Position numbers and translations under genes: made by a program. This document shows positions 1-5,725 of a stretch of DNA of 10,957 nucleotides, piece by piece; the first letter of the stretch is position 1, and each line of letters starts with the position of its first letter. The notes under the pieces are model-generated. The model was given only the letters and a program-made list of their open reading frames with translations, had not been told where the DNA came from and ran no database searches. Source of the stretch: Parcubacteria group bacterium (GTDB lineage Bacteria; Patescibacteriota; Minisyncoccia; JACPCQ01); contig JACPCQ010000043.1 in assembly GCA_016179715.1 (NCBI GenBank), positions 1 to 10,957 of the forward strand. The letters are read 5' to 3'.

Positions 1-178
1 TATTAAGAAATATATCTGATAAATAATAACGACCTTGTCACCTATCCAGCCCCTCGAGAATCAACATTTGAATAGTTGAACAACAATAGAAAGTATAATC
101 CTTGTCACCGGCTTCTGTCAAGTTCGTGTATTTAACGATATTTTAGATGTGCTGCAGTTATGCGAAGTTGCGTGGCGA

Positions 179-213
179 CGACTTCGCTAAAGCTGCGTCG
201 TGACGAAGGCGGA
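179..213 (+). repeat. 35-bp direct repeat, copy 1
   Basis: This copy is identical base for base to 253-287. It begins CGACTTCGCTAAAGC and ends GACGAAGGCGGA. Confidence 0.9.
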
Positions 214-252
214 CTTTGTCACGCCGTAGTCACGGCGTAGATTTGGTGAATC

Positions 253-287
253 CGACTTCGCTAAAGCTGCGTCGTGACGAAGGCGGA
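253..287 (+). repeat. 35-bp direct repeat, copy 2
   Basis: This copy is identical to 179-213. Its last four bases (284-287) are the discriminator and the end of the acceptor stem of the minus-strand tRNA-Ser gene, so repeat and tRNA share sequence. Confidence 0.9.
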
Positions 288-370
288 AAGGGAGGGATTC
301 GAACCCTCGATGCCATTTCTGGCATACGGTCTTTCCAGGACCGCCAGTTCAACCACTCCTGCACCTTTCC
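284..370 (-). tRNA. tRNA-Ser (anticodon GGA)
   Basis: On the minus strand the acceptor arms GGAAAGG and CCTTTCC pair over 7 bp, followed by a G discriminator base, which is typical of serine tRNAs. The anticodon loop is CTGGAAA on a GGTC/GACC stem, giving anticodon GGA, which reads UCC and UCU codons. A long variable arm (TGCCA-GAAA-TGGCA) marks a class II tRNA. The T arm is GAGGG-TTCGAAT-CCCTC. CCA is not encoded (the next bases are CCT), so a CCA-adding enzyme is needed. It lies 55 bases downstream of the htpX stop on the same strand and may be co-transcribed. A TATAAA box lies only four bases before the mature 5' end and no good -35 is visible. Confidence 0.96.
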
Positions 371-425
371 ATTCTTTATACTTTCCTATACTCCGTGGGT
401 TTGACGAACTAAATTTTTATTTTTT

Positions 426-1313
426 TTACACCCTCATCCCTCGCAATCTCGCAATCCTATCTTCTATCGGCGGGTGCGTCATAAACCATTTGGTGATGTG
501 TGGGCGGCGAGGTTTGGGGTCCGAAAGCCAGAGATGCGCGGTGGCGTCGTTCACGCGCGCCATTTTCGGCGCTGTGCTGATTTTCTCAAGCGCTCGCGCA
601 AGCCCTTCCGGATAGCGCGTGAGCAGCACGCCGGAGGCATCCGCAAGATATTCGCGCCTGCGTGAAATCGCAAGTTGCAGGAGCATCGTGGCAATGGGCG
701 CCAAAATCGCAAGCACAAGACCGATGAGCATAACAACGCCCCCTCCGCCGCCTTCGCGCCGTCTCCCGCCAAACCCGCCGAAGAAAAACGAATACCGCAC
801 CCATCCGGCAATAAGCGCCGCAAATCCCACAAGCACCACCGCGACGGTGGAAACGAGCATATCGCGGTTTCCAATATGCGAGAGCTCGTGGCTAAGCACG
901 CCCTCCAGTTCACTGCGGTCAAGACGTTCCAACAATCCGGTGGTTACAGCCACTGCCGCGTGCTTGGGATTACGTCCGGTTGCAAAAGCGTTTGGCGACG
1001 GCTCGTCAATAAGAAACACGCGCGGCATGGGAAGCCCTGCGGTTATCGCAAGATTTTCCACGACGTTATAGAGTTCCGACGCATTCTCTCTCTCAACCGG
1101 ATGCGCGCGGCTCATGGAAAGAACGATCTTATCCGAGTACCAATAGCTCGCAATACTCATCCCGACGCTCAACAACACCGCAAAAACCAAAATGGCAAGG
1201 TCATTATAAAACACGCTTGCCGCCCAGCCAATCCCGATAATTACGACAAAAAACACGGCAAACAAGAGCCAAGTCTTCCGGATATTTGCGTCTTTGTGTC
1301 TATAAAGGTTCAT
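426..1313 (-). CDS. htpX: Protease HtpX homolog, M48 membrane zinc metalloprotease
   Basis: The 295-residue product matches the HtpX family of integral-membrane M48 zinc endopeptidases, which degrade damaged membrane proteins, and has the family's usual length. Two N-terminal membrane segments (about residues 14-35 and 38-58) precede the catalytic domain. The zinc motif HELSH is at 142-146. The third zinc ligand is probably E221 in RREYLADASG, with the conserved aspartate at D225. Two further hydrophobic segments (about 153-173 and 193-217) flank a glycine- and arginine-rich linker (179-192). The C-terminal FMTHPPIEDRI is typical of the family. The start is supported by the N-terminal pattern NLYRHKDANIRKTW seen in Parcubacteria-like HtpX, and by a TATGAT box six bases upstream. 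There is no Shine-Dalgarno sequence, so the mRNA is probably leaderless. lemA is the next minus-strand gene upstream, beyond an intervening plus-strand gene. Confidence 0.95.
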   Translation of the reverse strand: MNLYRHKDANIRKTWLLFAVFFVVIIGIGWAASVFYNDLAILVFAVLLSVGMSIASYWYSDKIVLSMSRAHPVERENASELYNVVENLAITAGLPMPRVFLIDEPSPNAFATGRNPKHAAVAVTTGLLERLDRSELEGVLSHELSHIGNRDMLVSTVAVVLVGFAALIAGWVRYSFFFGGFGGRRREGGGGGVVMLIGLVLAILAPIATMLLQLAISRRREYLADASGVLLTRYPEGLARALEKISTAPKMARVNDATAHLWLSDPKPRRPHITKWFMTHPPIEDRIARLRGMRV

Positions 1314-1319
1314 GGTTCT

Positions 1320-1325
1320 ATCATA
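1320..1325 (-). promoter_or_regulatory. Probable leaderless -10 box of htpX
   Basis: On the minus strand TATGAT lies exactly six bases before the htpX ATG, which places the expected transcription start at or next to the start codon. The -35 is poor: TTTTCT with a 16-base spacer. Confidence 0.5.
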
Positions 1326-1471
1326 CCTTTTCGCAGAGGAAAGAAAAGGACGACGATAATTTTACTCCTACATGGCACGGATTAAATCTGACCATATTAC
1401 ACCACAAAAATTCCTGACACCCAAACTAAGTTTAGGAGCTTAGGACCTGTGGAAAAGTGAAGTTTCGGGGC

Positions 1472-1501
1472 TTGACAAATGGATATCAAGTATGCTTAAC
1501 T
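1472..1501 (+). promoter_or_regulatory. Possible promoter of the HEXXH protein gene
   Basis: A perfect -35 hexamer, TTGACA, is at 1472-1477. At a 17-18 base spacing the -10 is weak (CTTAAC or TTAACT, 1495-1501). A better -10 match, TATGCT at 1491-1496, is only 13 bases from the -35. The 192-base gap around it (1314-1505) otherwise holds only the htpX promoter and a short CTAAG/CTTAG inverted repeat near 1426-1443. Confidence 0.4.
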
Positions 1502-1580
1502 GCTAATGGTAATCTTGGTGGACGCTCGTTCGCCAAAAAGTTCTCATAAAAAACATTTCTCACCCATTTCCCCAAAAGAT

Positions 1581-1585
1581 AAGGA
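1581..1585 (+). promoter_or_regulatory. Shine-Dalgarno fixing the start at 1593
   Basis: AAGGA lies seven bases before ATG 1593. It favours this start over the in-frame ATG at 1506, which would give the signal peptide an unusually long charged N-region. Confidence 0.6.
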
Positions 1586-1592
1586 AAAAGAA

Positions 1593-2768
1593 ATGAAAAT
1601 GAAAAGGTCTCTCGTGTTGGCGGTCCTTTTTGCTGCAGTAGTGGTGGCAGTAGTTTTTACTGCACCACGCGCCGCAGCGGCAAGTGTGTTAGAACTCCCG
1701 CACACCGTAGAAGAGATTCTCATCCGGCAGCAGGACACCGGGAAACTCCAGCAGCAAGGAGAATGTGGCGAGGTCCCGCCGGAGTATGCGGAGAAGGTCG
1801 CATTCATTGAGCGCGCCCGCACGTTTACACGGGGTTTGGGAGTCTCGTCGGACGATATGTATAAGTGCTACGACCCGGCCCCAGAAACCAGTCTGCAGAT
1901 TTATGTCTTGAGCTGGGTCCCTGAAGGAATGATCTATGAGGACCGAGGACGTACGGGATGGCTGTCGGGAAAATACGACCCCAGGAGAGGATTGTATGTA
2001 AACGTTTGGGGAAAGAATGTCGGGGAGTGGAATACGTTTTCTCTCCCTGACATGAGCGAGGAAGAAATGGCCGAATTTCGTTCTCGCCTCGTTGAGGAAG
2101 GGAACGCATGGTACGGTCGCTGGACTTCGACCAGTACCAAAAAAGCTCTTGAGGAAGAACTTCTTCGCCTTCCTCTAAACAAAATCGTGGAGGACTTTAT
2201 TCACGAGAGTTGCCACGATTTCTTCACCAGCCGGGGAATGACTGAGATCCACAACAGGGCAGAGCTCGAGGAGCCACTTTGCACGGTATACGGATTCCGG
2301 GCTGGCATGGCGTTTTTGGCGACTGAAGGCCAGACGACGGAGCGCCAAATTCTTGAGGGGCGCTATCGCTGGTCGCTTGAGCGCGCTCTCTGGTTAAATC
2401 GCCTGTGGTGGCAGTTGACAGTCGCGTTTGATGGAGCACGTACAGGTGAGGAGCGCATTAGGCGGCAAGAAGAGGTCCTCGCCGGGGTGTCACGAGAAGA
2501 CCGACTCAAGTATGTTGGTATCATGGAGTTAAATACGGCGATTATCTCGTCGATTCGCACCTACACTTTGTTCTTTCCGGCGGCAGTGGAGCTTTGGGAA
2601 CTCCTGACTGGGGAGCCGCCGATAGATATGAATCCCCCTCCACCGGAGGACGTAGGGGGAATATCACCTCTTCCGCACCGGAAGACAACGACGCTGTCGG
2701 CATCTCACCGACAGCGTTTCTCTTTTCCCCAACTCTTTTTCCGTTCTTGTCTTGTGAAAACGCGGTGA
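1593..2768 (+). CDS. Secreted HEXXH metallopeptidase-like protein, family not recognised
   Basis: From ATG 1593 the product has 391 residues. An N-terminal signal peptide (MKMKR, a hydrophobic core at about 6-23, cleavage near APRAAAA-S at 30) indicates export. Residues 204-208 read HESCH, an HEXXH zinc motif. E226 or E227, about 18 residues further on, could be the third ligand, as in gluzincins. The mature part has four cysteines before the tail (58, 92, 207, 230), two of which flank or enter the putative active site, and an aromatic-rich helix near 259-275. The arrangement HExxH, acidic patch, CxxxGFRAG faintly recalls the bacterial 'putative aminopeptidase' family (COG4324), but I cannot confirm this. 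The gene lies on the opposite strand between htpX and lemA. The last 38 or so residues look non-native: they cross a terminator and run to within three bases of lemA's end. A longer reading from ATG 1506 is possible but less likely. The gene call is firm; the function is an inference. Confidence 0.8.
   Translation: MKMKRSLVLAVLFAAVVVAVVFTAPRAAAASVLELPHTVEEILIRQQDTGKLQQQGECGEVPPEYAEKVAFIERARTFTRGLGVSSDDMYKCYDPAPETSLQIYVLSWVPEGMIYEDRGRTGWLSGKYDPRRGLYVNVWGKNVGEWNTFSLPDMSEEEMAEFRSRLVEEGNAWYGRWTSTSTKKALEEELLRLPLNKIVEDFIHESCHDFFTSRGMTEIHNRAELEEPLCTVYGFRAGMAFLATEGQTTERQILEGRYRWSLERALWLNRLWWQLTVAFDGARTGEERIRRQEEVLAGVSREDRLKYVGIMELNTAIISSIRTYTLFFPAAVELWELLTGEPPIDMNPPPPEDVGGISPLPHRKTTTLSASHRQRFSFPQLFFRSCLVKTR
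2691..2728 (+). terminator. Intrinsic terminator inside the 3' end of the HEXXH gene
   Basis: A 10-bp perfect stem (ACGCTGTCGG at 2691-2700 and CCGACAGCGT at 2708-2717) with a 7-base loop is followed by TTCTCTTTT. The T-rich side is on the plus strand, so it serves the 1593-2768 gene rather than lemA. It lies about 50 bases upstream of the annotated stop. Confidence 0.85.
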
Positions 2769-2771
2769 ATT

Positions 2772-3329
2772 TTAAAACTCCACTTTTACCGGTTCACGCT
2801 CCGCTTCCGAACCTAACTCAAAAAATTCCATCGCGCCAAACCCGAACGTACCGGAAATGAGGCGCGTAGGGAACGTCTCAATCGCGGTATTGTAGTCGCG
2901 CACCGTGCCGTTATAAAAGCGGCGAGAGGCCTGGATTTTATTTTCGGTATCGGCAAGCTCGCGCTGTAGGTCAAGAAAGTTCGCGTTCGCTTTCAAGTCC
3001 GGATAATTTTCAGACACCGCAAAAAGTGTTTTTAATGTATTGGAAAGCGCGTTTTCCGCTTTTGCGCGTTTGAGCGGGTCCCCGCCCTGCGCCATTGCTT
3101 GCGTGCGCGCCATGGTTACATTTTCCAGCACCGAACGCTCATGCTGCATATATCCTTTGACCGTCTCCACCACATTGGGTATAAGCTCGTATCTGCGTTT
3201 TAGCTGTACGTCAATATCGGAAAGCGCCTCTCGCGCGCGGTACCGATAGCGCACCAATCGGTTGTATGCGGCAATAAGCCACACCGCAATCGCCGCGACA
3301 ACACCGATAACAATCCAAAATATCGTCAT
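2772..3329 (-). CDS. lemA: LemA family protein
   Basis: The 185-residue product is a LemA-family protein of normal length. One N-terminal membrane helix (about residues 3-22, IFWIVIGVVAAIAVWLI) is followed by the diagnostic helical segment YRYRAREALSDIDVQLKRRYELIPNVVETVKGY. The rest is the usual long helical bundle ending in an acidic tail. LemA proteins are membrane-anchored with a mostly helical soluble domain. Their molecular role is unclear, but they are often encoded beside HtpX or other membrane proteases, and that pairing is partly preserved here. The reading frame stays open upstream to 3464, but ATG 3329 is preferred: it begins directly with the membrane helix and has a TATGAT box six bases upstream. 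No Shine-Dalgarno is properly spaced. The stop lies three bases from the end of the convergent plus-strand gene, and no minus-strand terminator follows. Confidence 0.93.
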   Translation of the reverse strand: MTIFWIVIGVVAAIAVWLIAAYNRLVRYRYRAREALSDIDVQLKRRYELIPNVVETVKGYMQHERSVLENVTMARTQAMAQGGDPLKRAKAENALSNTLKTLFAVSENYPDLKANANFLDLQRELADTENKIQASRRFYNGTVRDYNTAIETFPTRLISGTFGFGAMEFFELGSEAEREPVKVEF

Positions 3330-3335
3330 ATATTC

Positions 3336-3364
3336 ATCATACACGCTCCCGCAAAAAAAGAAAA
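3336..3364 (-). promoter_or_regulatory. Probable leaderless promoter of lemA
   Basis: On the minus strand TATGAT (3336-3341) is six bases before ATG 3329. A weak -35, TTTTCT (3359-3364), is separated from it by 17 bases. The spacing predicts transcription starting at or near the A of the start codon. Confidence 0.5.
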
Positions 3365-3383
3365 GACGGGTATGGAATTTACC

Positions 3384-3449
3384 CCCACACCAATCGTGGT
3401 GATACGCTTCGCGCGGCACAACGCACCATCGCCATAATTGGTGTGTGGG
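3384..3449. repeat. Imperfect inverted repeat between lemA and groEL
   Basis: CCCACACCAAT at 3384-3394 is matched by the near reverse complement ATTGGTGTGTGGG at 3437-3449, with two extra bases. Nested within it is a small CACCA/TGGTG hairpin (3388-3401). Its role is unknown. It lies just upstream of the lemA promoter and just downstream of the strong 3451-3490 hairpin. Confidence 0.4.
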
Positions 3450-3450
3450 T

Positions 3451-3490
3451 TTATCAAAGACCACGCCGGAAATGGCGTGGTCTTTGATAA
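3451..3490 (-). terminator. 17-bp perfect hairpin downstream of groEL, terminator-like
   Basis: A perfect 17-bp inverted repeat (3451-3467 and 3474-3490) with a 6-base loop begins 25 bases past the groEL stop. Read on the minus strand, the GC-rich part of the stem (GACCACGCC/GGCGTGGTC) ends in TTTGATAAACC, a short T stretch rather than a clean T tract. It probably ends the groESL transcript and insulates lemA, and being symmetrical it could act in both directions. Confidence 0.65.
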
Positions 3491-3515
3491 CAAGTACAAA
3501 CCGCTGCGAGCAAAT

Positions 3516-5189
3516 CTAAAATCCGCCGTCCATGCCGCCCATTCCACCCATGCCGCCCATCGAAGGAGTGCCGCCCCCTTCGCCCTTTTTTTCGGGTTTA
3601 TCGGCGACAACCGCCTCGGTGGTCAACAACATGCTTGCGGCAGAAACAGCGTTTTGCAATGCAGAACGTGTAACCTTCGCCGGGTCAATGATGCCTGCTT
3701 CCACCAAATCTTCGTATTGCCCGGTCGCCGCGTTATACCCCTTATTCCCTGCCATTTTCCGTACCGCCTCCACAACAACCGAACCGGACGCTCCGGCATT
3801 TTCGGCAATCTGCCAAAGCGGGCGTTCAATTGCATTTCGCAGGATTTTCATTCCTGTCCACTCATCATGGTCGGTTCCTTCGTCCTTCTCCTTCTCTTTT
3901 AATTTCTTGTCAAGGTCCGCCGTTGCGCGCAACAACGCAACGCCTCCTCCCGGGACAACACCCTCTTCCATTGCGGCTTTTGTTGCAGACACGGCATCCT
4001 CAATGCGATGTTGGCGTTCTTTTTGCTCTACCTCCGTTGCCGCGCCGACACGGATAACAGCCACCCCGCCGGAAAGTTTGGCGATGCGCTCGTTTAATTT
4101 CTCGCGGTCAAAGTCTGAATCAGTCTGCTCCAATTGCGCGCGCAATTGTCCAACGCGCTTTTCAATTTCCTGCTTGCGCCCCGCGCCATCCACAACGGTG
4201 GTATTGTCTTTGGTCGCAATCACCTTCTTTGCCTGGCCAAGCATGCTCACCTCCGTGTTTTCCAGTTTGATGCCCACCTCTTCGGAGATAACCTTGCCGC
4301 CGGTTACGGTAGCGATGTCCTGCAATAATTCTTTACGCCGGTCGCCGTATCCCGGGGACTTTACCGCAAGCGCATGAAATGTGCCGCGCAGCTTATTGAC
4401 AACAAGCGTCGCAAGCGCCTCGCCGTCTACGTCCTCTGCGATAATCACCAGGTCTTTTTTGCCGGTTTTTGCAAGCTGCTCCAGAAGCGGAAGGATTTCG
4501 TTTATGGAGGATATTTTCTTGTCGGTAATAAGGATGTGCGGATTCTCGTACACCGCTTCCATCCGTTCGGCATTGGTTACCATGTAGGGCGAGATGTACC
4601 CGCGGTCAAACTGCATGCCCTCCACTACTTCGTGCGTGATGCCAAACGTCTGCGATTGCTCTACCGTTACCACACCGTCCTTGCCGACCGCCTTGATCAC
4701 CTCGGCAACCTTCTCGCCAATTTGCGGATCCTTTGCGGAAATCGCCGCAACCTGCGCAATTTCTTCCTTGCGCGCACCGATAGGAATCGCGATTTTCTTG
4801 ATGCGCTCAACCACGATCTCGGCCGCTCGTTCAATACCGCGCTTAATGACCATTGGGTTTGCTCCGGCAATAATGCTCTTCATGCCTTCGGTAATAATCG
4901 CCTGTGCTAAGAGCGTTGCCGTAGTTGTACCGTCCCCCGCGACATCGTTGGTTTTTACCGCAACTTCCTTGACAATTTCCGCGCCGATATTTTCCACCTT
5001 GTCTTCTATTTCAATTTCTTTTGCAATCGTCACGCCGTCATTGGTGATGACCGGAGAGCCGAATCCCTTATCCAGCACGACGTTGCGCCCTTTCGGGCCG
5101 AGGGTTATCTTCACCGCATTTGCGAGCGTATCCACTCCGCGGCGGAGCGCTTCGCGCGCATGCTCGTGAAAAATAATTTGTTTTGCCAT
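3516..5189 (-). CDS. groEL: Chaperonin GroEL (60 kDa)
   Basis: The 557-residue product is a complete GroEL, the tetradecameric ATP-driven folding chamber in the cytoplasm. The ATP-binding GDGTTT is at 85-90. The catalytic aspartate matching E. coli D398 is D398 in RIEDAV. EGVVPGGGVALLRA is at 409-422, and the C-terminus carries the GGM repeats (544-553) typical of bacterial group I chaperonins. A charged insertion (about residues 426-446, KKLKEKEKDEGTDHDEWTG) in the equatorial domain is longer than in E. coli. The gene is second in the groES-groEL operon, 37 bases after groES. No clear Shine-Dalgarno precedes ATG 5189; the spacer is AT-rich. Regulation is through the upstream CIRCE operator. 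The identification is certain. Confidence 0.99.
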   Translation of the reverse strand: MAKQIIFHEHAREALRRGVDTLANAVKITLGPKGRNVVLDKGFGSPVITNDGVTIAKEIEIEDKVENIGAEIVKEVAVKTNDVAGDGTTTATLLAQAIITEGMKSIIAGANPMVIKRGIERAAEIVVERIKKIAIPIGARKEEIAQVAAISAKDPQIGEKVAEVIKAVGKDGVVTVEQSQTFGITHEVVEGMQFDRGYISPYMVTNAERMEAVYENPHILITDKKISSINEILPLLEQLAKTGKKDLVIIAEDVDGEALATLVVNKLRGTFHALAVKSPGYGDRRKELLQDIATVTGGKVISEEVGIKLENTEVSMLGQAKKVIATKDNTTVVDGAGRKQEIEKRVGQLRAQLEQTDSDFDREKLNERIAKLSGGVAVIRVGAATEVEQKERQHRIEDAVSATKAAMEEGVVPGGGVALLRATADLDKKLKEKEKDEGTDHDEWTGMKILRNAIERPLWQIAENAGASGSVVVEAVRKMAGNKGYNAATGQYEDLVEAGIIDPAKVTRSALQNAVSAASMLLTTEAVVADKPEKKGEGGGTPSMGGMGGMGGMDGGF

Positions 5190-5226
5190 AATTCTTAAAA
5201 TTTAGAGTGATAACTCGTGCGTGTTT

Positions 5227-5532
5227 TTATTCAATAATCGCAAGAATGTCGTCCTCTTTAATGATAAGATATTCTTTACCGTCCACCTTTACCTCCGAGG
5301 GGCTGTATTGCGAGAAGAGTACGACCTGTCCCTTCTTTACCCGCGGCTTAAGCAGCTTCCCTTCTTCAGTAACGCGGCCTTCGCCAACCGCTACAATCTT
5401 GCCTTCGGTCGCACGCTCTTTGTGCGCCGTGTCGGGAATAACAATGCCCGAGGCCGTCTTGCCTTCCCGCTCTCCCTCCCCGAGTGTACGCACAAGAATA
5501 CGATCCCCGAGCGGTTTGATAGTCTTTGCCAT
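5227..5532 (-). CDS. groES: Co-chaperonin GroES (10 kDa)
   Basis: The 101-residue product is a full-length GroES, which forms the heptameric lid of the GroEL chamber. It starts MAKTIKPLGDRILVR. The mobile loop that contacts GroEL lies at about 19-37 (GEREGKTASGIVIPDTAHK), and it ends KEYLIIKEDDILAIIE, the expected final beta strand. It is the first gene of the operon, with a leader of roughly 100 bases that contains CIRCE. No Shine-Dalgarno is visible just before ATG 5532. The start is fixed by the conserved N-terminus. Confidence 0.99.
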   Translation of the reverse strand: MAKTIKPLGDRILVRTLGEGEREGKTASGIVIPDTAHKERATEGKIVAVGEGRVTEEGKLLKPRVKKGQVVLFSQYSPSEVKVDGKEYLIIKEDDILAIIE

Positions 5533-5593
5533 AAAATACAGAGCTTAACGTGATAAATAAAATGGATAATAAAAGGTTAAAGCATAGACGCCG

Positions 5594-5620
5594 TTGGCAC
5601 TCTCGACCCAAGAGTGCTAA
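5594..5620 (-). promoter_or_regulatory. CIRCE operator (HrcA binding site)
   Basis: On the minus strand the sequence is TTAGCACTC, nine bases, then GAGTGCCAA. This matches the CIRCE consensus TTAGCACTC-N9-GAGTGCTAA at all but one base. It lies in the groES leader just downstream of the promoter, where HrcA normally represses groESL until heat shock. An hrcA gene should exist elsewhere in the genome; it is not in this window. Confidence 0.96.
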
Positions 5621-5636
5621 CCGCATTCCATCACTC

Positions 5637-5664
5637 ATTATAGAGAAGCGGGAAACGGCGTCAA
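5637..5664 (-). promoter_or_regulatory. Sigma-70 promoter of groES-groEL
   Basis: On the minus strand the -35 TTGACG (5659-5664) and -10 TATAAT (5637-5642) are 16 bases apart, an almost perfect vegetative promoter. The expected transcription start is near 5630, about ten bases before CIRCE. Confidence 0.9.
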
Positions 5665-5725
5665 GTCTTTCGGCGCGCTTCCTGTTTTCCCCTCCGCGTA
5701 AAATCACGCAAGGACATAATTCGGG

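Larger units (their letters stand above)
162..287. repeat. Hairpin and direct-repeat block abutting tRNA-Ser
   Basis: This stretch contains two identical 35-bp direct repeats (179-213 and 253-287), whose start points are 74 bp apart. Between them is a 7-bp hairpin with a 4-base loop (ACGCCGT at 221-227, ACGGCGT at 232-238). A further 7-bp inverted repeat, GCGAAGT (162-168) with ACTTCGC (181-187), overlaps the first copy. Each 35-mer also carries CTTCG and CGAAG ends that can pair. The second copy overlaps the last bases of the tRNA-Ser gene. The remaining bases 1-161 show no gene, only two copies of the 10-mer CCTTGTCACC (33-42 and 100-109). The block could be a mobile palindromic repeat family, tRNA 3' processing or termination structure, or an integration scar. 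The sequence alone does not decide. Confidence 0.8.

Noticed and set aside
76..99. Plus-strand promoter with TATAAT at 94-99
   Set aside because: The only -35-like hexamer (TTGAAC, 76-81) is 12 bases away, and no gene follows on the plus strand.
179..287. CRISPR array
   Set aside because: There are only two repeats, no regular spacers and no cas genes. The intervening sequence is itself palindromic.
216..404. A 62-codon plus-strand reading frame containing GGIRTLDAISGIRSFQDRQF
   Set aside because: It is the antisense of the tRNA-Ser gene. Such translations recur as spurious proteins in databases because the tRNA is conserved.
274..615. A 113-codon plus-strand frame across tRNA-Ser and the htpX 3' end
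   Set aside because: It is antisense to a tRNA and a solid htpX, with no protein-like features or start signals.
3532..5169. Long plus-strand frames opposite groEL
   Set aside because: They mirror the codon structure of groEL on the other strand. No motif or ribosome binding site supports them.
5200..5234. Internal promoter between groES and groEL (TTGAAT, 16 bases, TATCAC)
   Set aside because: The hexamers overlap the groES stop and the -10 match is poor. The operon arrangement explains groEL expression.
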